Assembly (NCBI GenBank): GCA_903932865.1
Contig: CAIZHQ010000026.1
Location: 264,038 to 328,037 of the forward strand
From: an uncultured Burkholderiales bacterium
GTDB taxonomy: Bacteria > Pseudomonadota > Gammaproteobacteria > Burkholderiales > Burkholderiaceae_C
Direction of reading: 5' to 3'
DNA: 64,000 nt
Both the position numbers and the translations under genes were made by a program. Position 1 is the stretch's first letter; every line of letters begins with the position of its first letter. Of the stretch, positions 45,636 to 55,672 are shown one piece after another. The notes beneath the pieces are model-generated. The model saw only the letters and a program-made list of their open reading frames with translations. It was not told where the DNA came from and searched no databases.

Positions 45636-46169
45636 ATGTCCCGCGTAGGAAAAATGCCTGTGACCATCCCCGCTGGTGTGGATGTGTCAGTCAAACAAGA
45701 TCAGATCAGTGTCAAGGGTTCGGGTGGTCAGTTGGCCATCGCTTCCAGCATGCTGGTGACTGTGACCAACGAAGGTGGCAAATTGAGTTTTGCGCCAGCC
45801 AATGATTCACGCGAAGCCAACGCCATGAGTGGCACCATGCGCCAGCTGGTGAACAACATGGTGAATGGCGTGACCAAGGGCTTCGAGAAGAAGTTGAACC
45901 TGGTCGGCGTGGGTTACAAGGCGGCAGCATCCGGTGCCAAATTGAACCTGGCTGTTGGTTATTCACACCCTGTCAACATCGACATGCCTGCTGGCATCAC
46001 GGTGGCCACCCCAACCGCGACTGAAATCGTGATCAAAGGTGCTGACCGTCAACGTGTTGGCCAAATTGCTGCTGAGATCCGTGCTGTTCGTCCACCTGAG
46101 CCCTACAAAGGCAAAGGCATCCGTTATTCGGATGAGAAGATCACGATCAAAGAGACCAAGAAGAAATAA
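45636..46169 (+). CDS. rplF: 50S ribosomal protein L6
   Basis: L6 lies near the factor-binding site of the large subunit. The 177-residue protein has the usual two similar domains, beginning [17 protein letters not shown] and carrying the C-terminal L6 signature [21 protein letters not shown] precedes ATG 45636. It lies 13 bases after rpsH. Confidence 0.97.
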   Translation: MSRVGKMPVTIPAGVDVSVKQDQISVKGSGGQLAIASSMLVTVTNEGGKLSFAPANDSREANAMSGTMRQLVNNMVNGVTKGFEKKLNLVGVGYKAAASGAKLNLAVGYSHPVNIDMPAGITVATPTATEIVIKGADRQRVGQIAAEIRAVRPPEPYKGKGIRYSDEKITIKETKKK

Positions 46170-46180
46170 GGAGCTGCACC

Positions 46181-46546
46181 ATGTTGACCAAGAAAGAGCA
46201 GCGTCTGCGTCGTGCACGCCAAACACGCATCCGCATTGCACAGCAAGGCGTGGCACGTTTGACCGTGAACCGCACCAACTTGCACATTTATGCCAGCGTT
46301 ATCTCTGGCTGCGGTACCAAAGTGTTGGCCAGCGCCTCCACTGCCGAAGCCGAAGTGCGCACGGCACTGGGCGCTGCGGGCAAAGGCGGCAATTCCGCTG
46401 CAGCCGCAGTCATTGGCAAGCGCATTGCTGAAAAAGCAAAATCCGCTGGCGTTGAGAAGGTCGCCTTCGACCGCGCAGGTTTCGCCTACCACGGACGCGT
46501 CAAGGCTTTGGCCGAAGCGGCCCGTGAAGCAGGCCTGCAGTTCTAA
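46181..46546 (+). CDS. rplR: 50S ribosomal protein L18
   Basis: L18 helps anchor 5S rRNA together with L5. The 121-residue protein shows the basic N-terminus [36 protein letters not shown] and the closing [37 protein letters not shown] lies before the ATG, 11 bases after rplF. Confidence 0.97.
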   Translation: MLTKKEQRLRRARQTRIRIAQQGVARLTVNRTNLHIYASVISGCGTKVLASASTAEAEVRTALGAAGKGGNSAAAAVIGKRIAEKAKSAGVEKVAFDRAGFAYHGRVKALAEAAREAGLQF

Positions 46547-46563
46547 ACGGATCGGAGTAAAAA

Positions 46564-47082
46564 ATGGCTAAATTCACAGCAAAACCTCAGAGCGACGGTC
46601 CAGAAGACGGTCTGCGTGAAAAGATGATCGCGGTCAACCGCGTGACCAAGGTTGTCAAGGGCGGCCGTATCCTCGGTTTCGCAGCTTTGACCGTGGTCGG
46701 TGACGGCGATGGCAAGGTGGGCATGGGCAAGGGCAAGTCGAAAGAAGTGCCAGCGGCTGTGCAAAAAGCGATGGAAGAAGCCCGTCGTAATCTCGCCAAG
46801 GTCCACCTCAAAAATGGCACCATTCACCATGCCGTGCACGGCCACCATGGTGCAGCCCGTGTGATGATGGCACCAGCGCCTAAAGGTACCGGCATCATTG
46901 CTGGCGGTCCAATGCGTGCTGTGTTCGAAGTGGTGGGCATCACGGACATCGTGGCCAAGAGCCATGGTTCATCCAATCCCTACAACATGGTTCGTGCCAC
47001 ATTGGACGCCTTGTCCAACTGCACAACAGCCTCCAACGTGGCTGCCAAGCGTGGCAAGTCCGTTGAAGAGCTGTTCGGCTGA
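46564..47082 (+). CDS. rpsE: 30S ribosomal protein S5
   Basis: S5 belongs to the decoding-fidelity region of the small subunit; changes in its N-terminal loop can give spectinomycin resistance. The 172-residue protein has [36 protein letters not shown] and [17 protein letters not shown]. The VTKVVKGGR loop residues look wild type. It follows rplR by 17 bases. Confidence 0.97.
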   Translation: MAKFTAKPQSDGPEDGLREKMIAVNRVTKVVKGGRILGFAALTVVGDGDGKVGMGKGKSKEVPAAVQKAMEEARRNLAKVHLKNGTIHHAVHGHHGAARVMMAPAPKGTGIIAGGPMRAVFEVVGITDIVAKSHGSSNPYNMVRATLDALSNCTTASNVAAKRGKSVEELFG

Positions 47083-47096
47083 ACAGGAGATCGAAC

Positions 47097-47279
47097 ATGA
47101 CGACACAAGCAACAGTGAAAGTCCAATTGGTTCGCAGCCCAATTGGCACGAAAGTTACGCACCGCGCCACCGTTCGTGGCTTGGGTCTGCGCAAGCTCAA
47201 CTCCGTGAGTGAGCTGCAGGATACGCCCGCAGTGCGCGGCATGATCAACAAGATCAGCTACCTGGTCAAAGTTCTCTAA
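47097..47279 (+). CDS. rpmD: 50S ribosomal protein L30
   Basis: L30 is a small large-subunit protein found in many but not all bacteria. The 60-residue protein has [20 protein letters not shown] and [22 protein letters not shown], typical of L30. ACAGGAGAT lies before the ATG. It sits between rpsE and rplO in the standard order. Confidence 0.96.
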   Translation: MTTQATVKVQLVRSPIGTKVTHRATVRGLGLRKLNSVSELQDTPAVRGMINKISYLVKVL

Positions 47280-47286
47280 GAGGCCA

Positions 47287-47721
47287 ATGATGGAACTCAA
47301 TAGCATCAAGCCCGCAGAAGGCTCCAAGCACGCGCCACGCCGAGTTGGTCGTGGCATCGGCTCCGGCCTGGGTAAAACGGCAGGCCGTGGTCACAAGGGG
47401 CAGAAATCCCGTTCGGGTGGTTACCATAAAGTCGGTTTTGAAGGCGGTCAAATGCCTTTGCAGCGCCGTCTGCCCAAACGCGGCTTCAAATCACACTTGC
47501 TGAAGTACAACGCAGAAATCACACTGACCACCTTGTCCCGCTTGGATTTGGCAGAAGTGGATGTTTTGACACTGAAGCACGCTGGTCTAGTTTCTCAAAT
47601 GGCCAAAGTGGTCAAAGTGATCAACACGGGTGAGTTGACCAAGGCTGTCAAGTTGACAGGTATCGGTGCAACTGCAGGTGCAAAGGCGGCCATTGAAGCT
47701 GCCGGCGGCACCGTGGCCTGA
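47287..47721 (+). CDS. rplO: 50S ribosomal protein L15
   Basis: L15 is a late-assembly protein of the large subunit. The 144-residue protein contains the glycine/arginine-rich [20 protein letters not shown] and [21 protein letters not shown], diagnostic of L15. A second ATG directly follows the first (47290). It lies 7 bases after rpmD and 22 before secY. Confidence 0.97.
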   Translation: MMELNSIKPAEGSKHAPRRVGRGIGSGLGKTAGRGHKGQKSRSGGYHKVGFEGGQMPLQRRLPKRGFKSHLLKYNAEITLTTLSRLDLAEVDVLTLKHAGLVSQMAKVVKVINTGELTKAVKLTGIGATAGAKAAIEAAGGTVA

Positions 47722-47743
47722 AACTTGATGGACGAGACACAAC

Positions 47744-49063
47744 GTGGCAACCAACGCTAATCAAACAGCCAAAGCAGGAAAGTACGGTGACTTGCGTCGC
47801 CGACTGGTTTTCTTGCTGTTGGCGTTGGTGGTTTACCGCATCGGGGCGCACATTCCTGTGCCTGGCATCGATCCTGACCAGCTCAAGCAGTTGTTCAATG
47901 GCCAACAGGGCGGCATCCTGAGCTTGTTCAACATGTTCTCAGGCGGTGCTCTGTCTCGCTTCACCATCTTTGCTTTGGGCATCATGCCTTACATCTCTGC
48001 TTCCATTGTGATGCAGTTGATGACCTACGTGGTTCCCACGTTTGAGCAGATGAAGAAGGAAGGCGAATCGGGTCGCCGCAAGATCACACAGTACACACGA
48101 TTCGGCGCTTTGGGCTTGGCCCTGTTTCAGTCTTTTGGTATTGCCGTAGCGTTAGAGGCATCCGCAGGTTTGGTGATCAATCCTGGTATGGGTTTTCGCA
48201 TGACGGCTGTGGTCAGTTTGACTGCCGGAGCGATGTTCTTGATGTGGTTAGGTGAGCAGATCACAGAGCGAGGACTGGGCAACGGCATCTCGATTCTTAT
48301 TTTTGCAGGCATTGCTGCAGGTTTGCCCAGCGCATTAGGTGGTTTGTTCGAGCTGGTTCGTACGGGAGCAATGAATCCGCTGATTTCGGTGTTGATCATC
48401 GTGTTGGTGGGATTGGTCACTTACTTCGTGGTTTTTGTCGAACGCGGTCAACGCAAGATCCTTGTGAATTACGCACGCCGTCAGGTGGGTAACAAGGTGT
48501 ACGGTGGTCAATCTTCGCACCTGCCACTCAAGTTGAACATGGCCGGTGTGATTCCCCCGATTTTTGCTTCCTCTATCATTCTTCTGCCTGCCACTTTGAT
48601 TGGGTGGTTCAGCTCCGGATCATCTGAAAGTGTTGTGGTTCGGTTTTTCAAGGATGTGGCCAGTGCTTTGGCACCAGGCCAACCGATCTATGTGATGTTT
48701 TACGCTGCGGCCATCATCTTCTTCTGCTTCTTTTACACAGCGTTGGTTTTCAACAGCCGTGAAACAGCCGATAACCTGAAGAAAAGTGGCGCCTTCATCC
48801 CTGGCATTCGTCCGGGTGATCAAACAGCCAAATACATCGACAAAATCTTGTTGCGTTTGACCGCAGTGGGAGCCGCTTACATCACTTTCGTGTGTCTGCT
48901 GCCTGAATTTTTGATTCTGAAATACAATGTTCCGTTTTACTTTGGCGGCACATCTCTGCTGATCATTGTGGTCGTGACCATGGATTTCATGGCTCAAGTG
49001 CAAAATTACTTGATGTCACAACAATACGACTCGCTTTTGAAAAAGGCGAGCTTCAAGTCCTAA
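47744..49063 (+). CDS. secY: protein translocase channel subunit SecY
   Basis: SecY forms the protein-conducting pore of the Sec translocase in the inner membrane. The 439-residue protein starts at GTG 47744 and has ten helices. [25 protein letters not shown] (plug region side), [12 protein letters not shown] and [26 protein letters not shown] are clear SecY signatures. It closes the spc operon; the next gene is rpmJ after 103 bases, with no infA between. Confidence 0.97.
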   Translation: MATNANQTAKAGKYGDLRRRLVFLLLALVVYRIGAHIPVPGIDPDQLKQLFNGQQGGILSLFNMFSGGALSRFTIFALGIMPYISASIVMQLMTYVVPTFEQMKKEGESGRRKITQYTRFGALGLALFQSFGIAVALEASAGLVINPGMGFRMTAVVSLTAGAMFLMWLGEQITERGLGNGISILIFAGIAAGLPSALGGLFELVRTGAMNPLISVLIIVLVGLVTYFVVFVERGQRKILVNYARRQVGNKVYGGQSSHLPLKLNMAGVIPPIFASSIILLPATLIGWFSSGSSESVVVRFFKDVASALAPGQPIYVMFYAAAIIFFCFFYTALVFNSRETADNLKKSGAFIPGIRPGDQTAKYIDKILLRLTAVGAAYITFVCLLPEFLILKYNVPFYFGGTSLLIIVVVTMDFMAQVQNYLMSQQYDSLLKKASFKS

Positions 49064-49166
49064 CTGACTTGTTGAAAGTTCAATAATGAACCCTGAGCTG
49101 TTGCGAGGGGCCATATTTTCACCTGGTCTGTGAAGTCTGGGTATCGTTGAGTTTTAGGAGAGAACC

Positions 49167-49280
49167 ATGAGAGTTTCTGCTTCGGTGAAAAAAATTTGCC
49201 GTAACTGCAAAGTTATCCGCCGTAAAGGCGTTGTTCGTGTGATCTGCACCGATCCACGTCACAAGCAGCGTCAAGGCTGA
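49167..49280 (+). CDS. rpmJ: 50S ribosomal protein L36 (zinc-binding form)
   Basis: A 37-residue protein beginning [20 protein letters not shown] and ending RHKQRQG. The zinc-binding pattern C-x2-C...C...H (Cys11, Cys14, Cys27, His32) of the C+ type L36 is complete. AGGAG lies 7 bases upstream of the ATG. It begins the rpmJ-rpsM-rpsK-rpsD-rpoA-rplQ series (alpha operon). Confidence 0.96.
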   Translation: MRVSASVKKICRNCKVIRRKGVVRVICTDPRHKQRQG

Positions 49281-49304
49281 TTGAATTAGTTTTAGAGGAC
49301 GAAA

Positions 49305-49670
49305 ATGGCACGTATCGCTGGCATCAACATTCCGCCGCACAAACATGCTGAAATTGGCTTGACTGCCATTTTCGGTATTGGTCGCACCCGCGCTCGACAA
49401 ATCTGCGAAGCTTCCGGCATCGCATATTCGAAGAAGATCAAGGACCTGACCGACGCAGACTTGGAAAAAATTCGCGACCAGATCGCGGTGTTCACCATTG
49501 AAGGTGACCTGAGACGCGAAACCACCATGAACATCAAGCGCTTGATGGACATTGGTTGCTACCGTGGTTTCCGCCACCGTCGCGGTTTGCCCATGCGCGG
49601 TCAGCGTACACGTACCAACGCACGTACTCGCAAGGGTCCGCGCAAAGGTGCAGCGGCGCTGAAGAAATAA
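49305..49670 (+). CDS. rpsM: 30S ribosomal protein S13
   Basis: S13 contacts the P-site tRNA and the large subunit through its head position. The 121-residue protein starts [20 protein letters not shown] and has [16 protein letters not shown] and the basic tail [21 protein letters not shown]. Normal length. It is 24 bases after rpmJ and 19 before rpsK. Confidence 0.97.
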   Translation: MARIAGINIPPHKHAEIGLTAIFGIGRTRARQICEASGIAYSKKIKDLTDADLEKIRDQIAVFTIEGDLRRETTMNIKRLMDIGCYRGFRHRRGLPMRGQRTRTNARTRKGPRKGAAALKK

Positions 49671-49689
49671 GCAGAATTGAGAGACCACC

Positions 49690-50094
49690 ATGGCAAAAGC
49701 ACAATCCAACAGCGCCGCACAACGTGTTCGCAAAAAAGTCCGCAAGAACATTGCTGACGGTATTGCTCACGTGCACGCTTCGTTCAACAACACCATCATC
49801 ACGATCACCGACCGTCAAGGCAACGCCTTGTCGTGGGCTTCATCGGGTGGTCAGGGTTTCAAGGGTTCGCGCAAATCGACTCCTTTTGCAGCCCAGGTCG
49901 CTTCTGAAGTGGCTGGCCGTGCTGCGCAAGAACAAGGCATCAAAAACCTGGATGTCGAGATCAAGGGTCCAGGTCCTGGTCGCGAGTCCTCGGTTCGTGC
50001 CTTGGGTGCATTGGGTATCCGAATCACATCGATCGCCGATGTGACACCGGTTCCCCATAACGGCTGCCGCCCTCAAAAGCGCCGTCGTATCTAA
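49690..50094 (+). CDS. rpsK: 30S ribosomal protein S11
   Basis: S11 lies on the platform of the small subunit near the mRNA exit. The 134-residue protein has [42 protein letters not shown] and the C-terminal [18 protein letters not shown], all diagnostic. It keeps the standard order rpsM-rpsK-rpsD. Confidence 0.97.
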   Translation: MAKAQSNSAAQRVRKKVRKNIADGIAHVHASFNNTIITITDRQGNALSWASSGGQGFKGSRKSTPFAAQVASEVAGRAAQEQGIKNLDVEIKGPGPGRESSVRALGALGIRITSIADVTPVPHNGCRPQKRRRI

Positions 50095-50179
50095 TTCAAA
50101 CCAAGCCCACCGCCAGGCCATGCTTGCATCGCCTGGCTCCCGCATTTACGGATGCGGCAGCTGAAAAAAGGAAAATCAA

Positions 50180-50803
50180 GTGGCACGTTACCTCGGCCCC
50201 AAGGCCAAACTTTCACGCCGTGAAGGCACGGATTTGTTCCTCAAGAGTGCACGTCGCTCTATTGCGGACAAATCTAAATTCGACTCGAAACCCGGTCAAC
50301 ATGGCCGAACTTCAGGTCAGCGCACTTCAGACTACGGTTTGCAGTTGCGCGAAAAGCAAAAAGTCAAACGCATGTACGGCGTGCTCGAAAAGCAATTCCG
50401 CCGTTACTTTGCGGAAGCTGACCGCCGCAAAGGCAATACAGGCTCCAACCTGTTGGCTTTGCTTGAATGCCGCCTGGACAACGTGGTTTACCGTATGGGC
50501 TTTGGCTCTACACGCGCAGAAGCACGTCAAATGGTGTCACACAAAGCGATCACCGTGAATGGCCAGTCCGTGAACATCCCTTCTTATCTGGTGAAAGCCG
50601 GTGATGTGGTGGCTGTACGTGAGAAATCCAAGAAGCAAAACCGTGTGGTTGAGGCGCTTCAATTGGCCGCTCAAGTGGGCATGCCTGCATGGGTCGAAGT
50701 GAATGCTGACAAAGCAGAAGGCACCTTCAAGAAAGTGCCTGACCGCGACGAATTCGGTGCTGACATCAACGAATCGTTGATCGTCGAACTGTATTCACGT
50801 TAA
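50180..50803 (+). CDS. rpsD: 30S ribosomal protein S4
   Basis: S4 starts 30S assembly and, in E. coli, represses the alpha operon by binding its mRNA. The 207-residue protein starts at GTG 50180 ([20 protein letters not shown]) and has the S4 RNA-binding domain [22 protein letters not shown] and [17 protein letters not shown] [21 protein letters not shown]. It has no zinc cysteines at the N-terminus. Gap of 85 bases to rpsK and 100 to rpoA. Confidence 0.97.
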   Translation: MARYLGPKAKLSRREGTDLFLKSARRSIADKSKFDSKPGQHGRTSGQRTSDYGLQLREKQKVKRMYGVLEKQFRRYFAEADRRKGNTGSNLLALLECRLDNVVYRMGFGSTRAEARQMVSHKAITVNGQSVNIPSYLVKAGDVVAVREKSKKQNRVVEALQLAAQVGMPAWVEVNADKAEGTFKKVPDRDEFGADINESLIVELYSR

Positions 50804-50903
50804 CAAGCTGTTTGAATCGTTCCCGGCACACAAGGCATTGTGAGCCGGGTGCTTCATCAGCCTTACCGGTGTAACGAACCGGGGGTATTGAGAGGAAGTC
50901 TGA

Positions 50904-51896
50904 ATGCAAACCAATCTGTTGAAACCCAAAGCTATCCAAGTCGAACAACTGGCTGCCAACCGTGCCAAAGTCACGTTGGAGCCTTTTGAGCGTGGCTACG
51001 GCCACACCTTGGGTAATGCGCTGCGTCGTGTTTTGCTTTCTTCCATGGTCGGTTATTCCGCCACTGAAGTGACCATTGCCGGTGTCGTGCACGAATACTC
51101 ATCCATCGATGGTGTGCAGCAAGATGTTGTGAACATCCTGTTGAACCTCAAAGGTGTTGTGTTCAAGTTGCACAACCGCGATGAAGTCACGCTCAGCTTG
51201 CGCAAAGATGGTGAAGGTCCGGTAACGGGTGCCGACATCCAGACACCGCATGATGTTGAAATCATCAACCCTGACCATGTCATCGCAAATCTGTCACAAG
51301 GTGGCAAGTTGGACATGCAGATCAAGGTTGAAAAAGGTCTTGGTTATGTACCCGGCAGCATGCGTCGTTTCGCTGATGAGCCGACCAAAGCCTTGGGCCG
51401 AATTGTGCTCGACGCTTCGTTCTCGCCGGTCAAACGCGTGAGCTACACCGTCGAAAGCGCACGTGTCGAGCAGCGCACCGATCTGGACAAGCTGGTCATC
51501 GAAATTGAAACCAATGGTGCTATCACAGCCGAAGACGCTGTTCGCGCATCGTCCAAGATTTTGGTAGAGCAATTGGCGGTGTTTGCACAACTTGAAGGCA
51601 GTGAGTTGTCGGCCTTTGATGCACCAGCTGTACGTGGTGGTGCGGGCAGTTTCGACCCCATCTTGTTGCGTCCTGTAGACGAGCTCGAACTGACCGTTCG
51701 TTCGGCCAACTGCCTCAAAGCAGAAAATATTTATTACATCGGTGACCTGATCCAGCGCACCGAGAACGAGTTACTCAAGACCCCTAACCTGGGTCGCAAG
51801 TCACTCAACGAAATCAAGGAAGTTCTGGCTTCTCGTGGTCTGACTTTGGGCATGAAGCTCGAAGCCTGGCCACCAGCAGGTCTGGAAAAGCGATAA
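50904..51896 (+). CDS. rpoA: DNA-directed RNA polymerase alpha subunit
   Basis: RpoA nucleates polymerase assembly through its N-terminal domain and contacts promoters and activators through its C-terminal domain. The 330-residue protein has [21 protein letters not shown] near the start, a flexible linker around residue 240, and an alpha-CTD with [21 protein letters not shown] (UP-element binding helix) and [20 protein letters not shown]. Length is normal. It sits between rpsD and rplQ as in most proteobacteria. Confidence 0.97.
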   Translation: MQTNLLKPKAIQVEQLAANRAKVTLEPFERGYGHTLGNALRRVLLSSMVGYSATEVTIAGVVHEYSSIDGVQQDVVNILLNLKGVVFKLHNRDEVTLSLRKDGEGPVTGADIQTPHDVEIINPDHVIANLSQGGKLDMQIKVEKGLGYVPGSMRRFADEPTKALGRIVLDASFSPVKRVSYTVESARVEQRTDLDKLVIEIETNGAITAEDAVRASSKILVEQLAVFAQLEGSELSAFDAPAVRGGAGSFDPILLRPVDELELTVRSANCLKAENIYYIGDLIQRTENELLKTPNLGRKSLNEIKEVLASRGLTLGMKLEAWPPAGLEKR

Positions 51897-51977
51897 TTTG
51901 AAGTTCCCGGTTCGCTCCGGGGTGTGCACGGGCAGTACCTGATACGGCTGCCTGTTTAATAAAGAAAGGTAAGCACC

Positions 51978-52364
51978 ATGCGCCACGGACACGGCCTCCG
52001 TAAATTGAACCGCACCAGCGAGCACCGCCTCGCCATGCTGCGCAACATGATGAATTCGCTCATCGAGCATGAAGTCATCAAAACCACATTGCCCAAAGCC
52101 AAAGAGCTGCGTCGTGTCATTGAACCGATGATCACCCTGGCCAAAGAAGACAGCCTTTCTAACAAGCGTTTGGCTTTCAACCGCCTGCGTGACCGTGACA
52201 GCGTTGTCAAATTGTTTGCTGATTTGGGCCCACGTTTTGCCAAACGTCCTGGTGGTTACACACGCATCCTGAAAATGGGTTACCGCGTGGGTGACAATGC
52301 ACCGATGGCCTTGGTTGAATTGGTCGATCGCGCTGAAACACCTGCTGATGCAGCAGCTGAGTAA
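51978..52364 (+). CDS. rplQ: 50S ribosomal protein L17
   Basis: L17 lies near the peptide exit of the large subunit. The 128-residue protein begins [24 protein letters not shown] and has [17 protein letters not shown] and [29 protein letters not shown]. It closes the alpha operon. The initiator tRNA gene begins only 18 bases after its stop, with a -10-like TATAAT overlapping the gap (52367-52372). Confidence 0.97.
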   Translation: MRHGHGLRKLNRTSEHRLAMLRNMMNSLIEHEVIKTTLPKAKELRRVIEPMITLAKEDSLSNKRLAFNRLRDRDSVVKLFADLGPRFAKRPGGYTRILKMGYRVGDNAPMALVELVDRAETPADAAAE

Positions 52365-52366
52365 GG

Positions 52367-52372
52367 TATAAT
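52367..52372 (+). promoter_or_regulatory. -10 box for the initiator tRNA gene
   Basis: A perfect TATAAT lies two bases after the rplQ stop and 11 bases before the tRNA. No good -35 box is visible at 16-18 bases (TGCTGA is the best), so the tRNA may depend on both this promoter and read-through from the alpha operon. Confidence 0.5.
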
Positions 52373-52382
52373 TCAGAAATAC

Positions 52383-52459
<77 letters not shown>

Positions 52460-52485
52460 AATGTCAGCATCAGCTGCACATCCGT

Positions 52486-52513
52486 AAAAAGCCCTCCTAG
52501 GAGGGCTTTTTTT
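52486..52513. terminator. bidirectional rho-independent terminator
   Basis: AAAAAGCCCTCCT and AGGAGGGCTTTTT form a perfect palindrome with an A-run on one side and a T-run on the other. It ends the ribosomal/tRNA transcription on the plus strand and the pncC-pgpA-thiL unit coming from the other side. Confidence 0.92.
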
Positions 52514-52562
52514 ATTGGACATTTAATGGTCAAGACGACCCACCACAGTGCTGCATGCACGC

Positions 52563-53036
52563 TCACACGCTCAGTCTTTCAAGCAAACCCTGTAAGGCAG
52601 CTTCGACAGTCTGCCTTCGTATGGATTGGCGGTCGCCAACGAAGTGCTTGAGTTCGGCTGACGTTTGCCCGTCTAGACACCAAGCAATCCATACGGTGCC
52701 CACTGGTTTACCGGGGCTGCCACCCGTTGGGCCGGCAATACCCGTCACGGCCACAGCAGCAGTAGCTTTGGATCGGTACACAGCGCCAAGGGCCATGGCC
52801 AGCGCAACGGGTTCGCTGACAGCGCCGTACAACTGAATCAATTCTGGAGAGACGCCCAACATGTGCGATTTCGCTTCGTTGGAATAGGTCACAAATCCAC
52901 GGTCAAACCAAACACTCGATCCGGACAAATCGGTGCATTCAGCCGCGATCAGCCCACCCGTACAACTTTCGGCTGTTGCCAACATCCTGTGACGAGCAGT
53001 CAGTTGCCGGGCTACACGTTCAACCAATTCCTGCAT
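52563..53036 (-). CDS. pncC: nicotinamide-nucleotide amidohydrolase (CinA C-terminal family)
   Basis: PncC deamidates NMN to nicotinate mononucleotide, recycling NAD breakdown products. The 157-residue single-domain protein has TAESCTGGLIAAECTDLSGSS with the catalytic Ser-x-Lys surroundings of the family, VTYSNEAKSHMLGV and AVAVTGIAGPTGGSPGKPVGTVW. The start ATG at 53036 shares one base with the pgpA stop (TGATG). A longer frame reaching 53123 is not needed. The N-terminal CinA domain of two-domain forms is absent. Confidence 0.93.
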   Translation of the reverse strand: MQELVERVARQLTARHRMLATAESCTGGLIAAECTDLSGSSVWFDRGFVTYSNEAKSHMLGVSPELIQLYGAVSEPVALAMALGAVYRSKATAAVAVTGIAGPTGGSPGKPVGTVWIAWCLDGQTSAELKHFVGDRQSIRRQTVEAALQGLLERLSV

Positions 53037-53551
53037 CACCAGATCCTCCACAAAGAAATCACCAGCAAGGTGCAAAAAGCGGCCACCAGGTCGTCCCACA
53101 GGATGCCCAAGCCACCTGGCCATCCAAAACCTTTGAACAATCGATCAGCCCAAGCAACAGGACCTGGTTTGACCGCATCAAAAAAACGGAAAAGTACAAA
53201 GGCGGCCAATTGCGAGGCAAAACCACTTGGAGTGAGCATAAAAAGGATCAGCCACATGGCCACGATTTCGTCCCAGACAATGGCGCCGGGATCACTGATG
53301 CCCAGTTGGCGGGCGGTCACGGTGCAAGCCCACCAACCCACAAATAAAGCACACACAATGATCCATGCTTGGGTTGACATGCTGAAATGTTGTTGAATCA
53401 GCAGCCAGGACGCCCAGCCCCACAAACTGCCTACTGTGCCGGGTGCTTTGGGTGAAAGTCCAGAACCGAAACCGAGGGCGAAGGCGTGTGCGGGGTGCGA
53501 CAGCATGAAGGCTGCATTGGCTCGACCAGGGGGAAGCGGTGAATCGGTCAA
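53036..53551 (-). CDS. pgpA: phosphatidylglycerophosphatase A
   Basis: PgpA removes the phosphate from phosphatidylglycerophosphate to give phosphatidylglycerol. The 171-residue inner-membrane protein has LGFGSGLSPKAPGTVGSLWGW (the conserved start of the family), PGAIVWDEIVAMWLIL and FFDAVKPGPVAWADRLFKGFGWPGGLGILWDDLVAA with the acidic metal-site residues. It lies 11 bases after thiL and one base overlaps pncC, so thiL-pgpA-pncC form one operon. Confidence 0.94.
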   Translation of the reverse strand: MTDSPLPPGRANAAFMLSHPAHAFALGFGSGLSPKAPGTVGSLWGWASWLLIQQHFSMSTQAWIIVCALFVGWWACTVTARQLGISDPGAIVWDEIVAMWLILFMLTPSGFASQLAAFVLFRFFDAVKPGPVAWADRLFKGFGWPGGLGILWDDLVAAFCTLLVISLWRIW

Positions 53552-53562
53552 GACGGCACTCT

Positions 53563-54522
53563 TCAGGCAAAGTGGTCAAAAGAAAACAGCGCACGGGTGA
53601 TCGTTAGACCGTGTGCGTCGTGCAAAACCAGACCACGATTTGCGGTGATGCGTCCGATCCGTGTGACACGCGTGCCCGTCATCTCGGCGGCAACCTGCAC
53701 TTGCCGTGCTGTTGAAGGCGGGGCCGTGAAAACCAGCTCGTAATCGTCGCCGCCTGACAAAATACAAGTGAGGGCCAACTCTTCAGGGCAGTGCCACATT
53801 GCCTTGGTGGCCATCAGACCGCTGACAAGGGACACATCGATCTCGGCCCCCACGTGGCTTGATTGGAGAATGTGTCCCAAGTCGCCAACCAAACCGTCGC
53901 TGATGTCGGCCATGGCGGTGGCCGTACCGCGCAGGGCTTGGCCAAGCGCCACTCGAGGTTCTGGGCACTCCAATCGCTGACGGGCGGCCGAAAAAACCGC
54001 TTCGGGCAGGCTGATCGCACCACGAAAGGCTTCGAGGGCCAAACGTGCATCGCCTAAAAACCCACTGACATACACATCGTCACCCACTTGGGCATGGCGA
54101 CGCAAAATCACTTGTCCATGAGGCACATCGCCCATGACCGTGATGGCGATGTTGAGCGGGCCCTGGGTGGTGTCTCCGCCAATCAGTTCGCAAGCATGGG
54201 CATCGGCCAGGTCAAACAATCCCTTGGTAAAGCTGGACAGCCAATCTTCGTCAACCCGTGGCAATGAAAGGGACAGCAAAAAAGCCTGGGGTGTCGCACC
54301 ACACGCAGCCAAGTCGCTCAAATTCACGGCCAAGGACTTATGACCCAGATGAACGGGGTCCACGGTGCTCAAAAAATGGCGGCCTTCGACCAGCATGTCG
54401 GCCGACAAGGCCAACTGGTGGTCCTCGCGCGGGGTCCAAACGGCACAGTCATCACCCACACCAACGTTGGCTTGGCGCGGTGGACGCTTGAAGAAGCGTT
54501 CAATCAGGTCAAATTCACCCAT
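53563..54522 (-). CDS. thiL: thiamine-monophosphate kinase
   Basis: ThiL phosphorylates thiamine monophosphate to the active cofactor thiamine diphosphate. The 319-residue protein starts MGEFDLIERFF and has VGVGDDCAVW, ADMLVEGRHF, LAVNLSDLAACGATPQAFLL, LIGGDTTQGPL and ADISDGLVGDLGHIL, the full set of ATP- and metal-binding motifs of the PurM-like fold. First gene of the minus-strand operon. Spacing to apaG (45 bases, same strand) would allow co-transcription with it as well. Confidence 0.95.
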   Translation of the reverse strand: MGEFDLIERFFKRPPRQANVGVGDDCAVWTPREDHQLALSADMLVEGRHFLSTVDPVHLGHKSLAVNLSDLAACGATPQAFLLSLSLPRVDEDWLSSFTKGLFDLADAHACELIGGDTTQGPLNIAITVMGDVPHGQVILRRHAQVGDDVYVSGFLGDARLALEAFRGAISLPEAVFSAARQRLECPEPRVALGQALRGTATAMADISDGLVGDLGHILQSSHVGAEIDVSLVSGLMATKAMWHCPEELALTCILSGGDDYELVFTAPPSTARQVQVAAEMTGTRVTRIGRITANRGLVLHDAHGLTITRALFSFDHFA

Positions 54523-54567
54523 GGCAAAGAGCTTAACCGCAAGGCAAGCGGCAGGATCGAAACAGGA

Positions 54568-54960
54568 TCAATGCAGTGTGCGCCCGGCGGATGAGCTGCC
54601 CGAAGCATCCAGCACAAACTTGGCAATGGGCGCATCAAAACGCTGGCCACCGTCAGAGACAAAAAAATAACTGCCGTGCATGGTGCCGCTGGCAGCACGC
54701 AAACGGCAGGCGCTGGTGTACTGGAAAGCCTCACCGGGTCGCAGCAGCGGTTGTTGACCTACAACCCCCAAACCCTTGACCTCGTCGATGTGGCCCTTTT
54801 CATCCTGGATGATCCAGTGGCGTGAAATCAGTTGTACCGGCATCTTGCCTGTGTTGGTCACCGTGACGGTGTAAGTGAAAGCATAAACATCCTGCAAGGG
54901 GTTGCTTTGCTCGGCCACGTACTGGGGCAACACATCGATTTGAACTTGAAGAGCAGACAT
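54568..54960 (-). CDS. apaG: ApaG domain protein
   Basis: A 130-residue fibronectin-like protein of the ApaG/CorD family, with [26 protein letters not shown] and [21 protein letters not shown], then [14 protein letters not shown]. ApaG binds nucleotides or metals weakly and has been tied to cobalt/magnesium resistance, but its exact role is unclear. It is divergent from rpe with only 29 bases between start codons, so the two promoters must overlap the coding ends. Confidence 0.92.
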   Translation of the reverse strand: MSALQVQIDVLPQYVAEQSNPLQDVYAFTYTVTVTNTGKMPVQLISRHWIIQDEKGHIDEVKGLGVVGQQPLLRPGEAFQYTSACRLRAASGTMHGSYFFVSDGGQRFDAPIAKFVLDASGSSSAGRTLH

Positions 54961-54989
54961 GCACGCATGTTAACTGCGACAATTCGGGC

Positions 54990-55670
54990 ATGACAAGTCG
55001 CTACACAATTGCCCCTTCCATTCTCTCGGCTGATTTCTCATGTCTTGGTGCAGAAGTCAAAAGCGTCATTGATGCCGGTGCCGACTGGATTCATTTTGAT
55101 GTGATGGACAACCATTACGTGCCCAATCTCACTTTTGGCCCCATGGTTTGCCAGGCCCTCAAACCACACGCCAAAACAGCGGCCGGTGTCGCTGTTCCGA
55201 TTGATGTGCATTTGATGATTTCTCCCGTGGATGCCCTGGCGGCATCATTTGCCGATGCGGGCGCTGATCTGATCAGCTTTCACCCGGATGCCAGTGCGCA
55301 TGTACACCGCAGCATTCAGGCCATCAAAAGCAAGGGCCTCAAGGCGGGCCTGGTGTTCAATCCGGCCGAACCCCTGGATGTGCTGGAGTGGACGATCGAC
55401 GAGATTGACCTGATCCTGATCATGAGCGTCAACCCGGGTTTTGGTGGTCAAAGCTTCATTGACGCATCCCTGCGAAAGATCGCAAAAGCCCGTCAACTCA
55501 TCGATGCCAGTGGCCGCGATATTCGCCTGGAGGTGGACGGCGGCATCAAGGCCGACAACATCCGCCGCGTAGCCGATGCCGGGGCCGACACCTTTGTGGC
55601 GGGCAGTGCTATTTTTGGCAAACCCGATTACAAGGCCGTGATCGACCAGATGCGCGTGGCGCTGGGCTGA
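54990..55670 (+). CDS. rpe: ribulose-phosphate 3-epimerase
   Basis: Rpe interconverts ribulose-5-phosphate and xylulose-5-phosphate in the pentose phosphate pathway. The 226-residue TIM barrel has [33 protein letters not shown] (metal-binding His and Asp), [19 protein letters not shown] and VDGGIKADN. The gph gene starts 2 bases after the stop, a common pairing. Confidence 0.96.
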   Translation: MTSRYTIAPSILSADFSCLGAEVKSVIDAGADWIHFDVMDNHYVPNLTFGPMVCQALKPHAKTAAGVAVPIDVHLMISPVDALAASFADAGADLISFHPDASAHVHRSIQAIKSKGLKAGLVFNPAEPLDVLEWTIDEIDLILIMSVNPGFGGQSFIDASLRKIAKARQLIDASGRDIRLEVDGGIKADNIRRVADAGADTFVAGSAIFGKPDYKAVIDQMRVALG

Positions 55671-55672
55671 GC

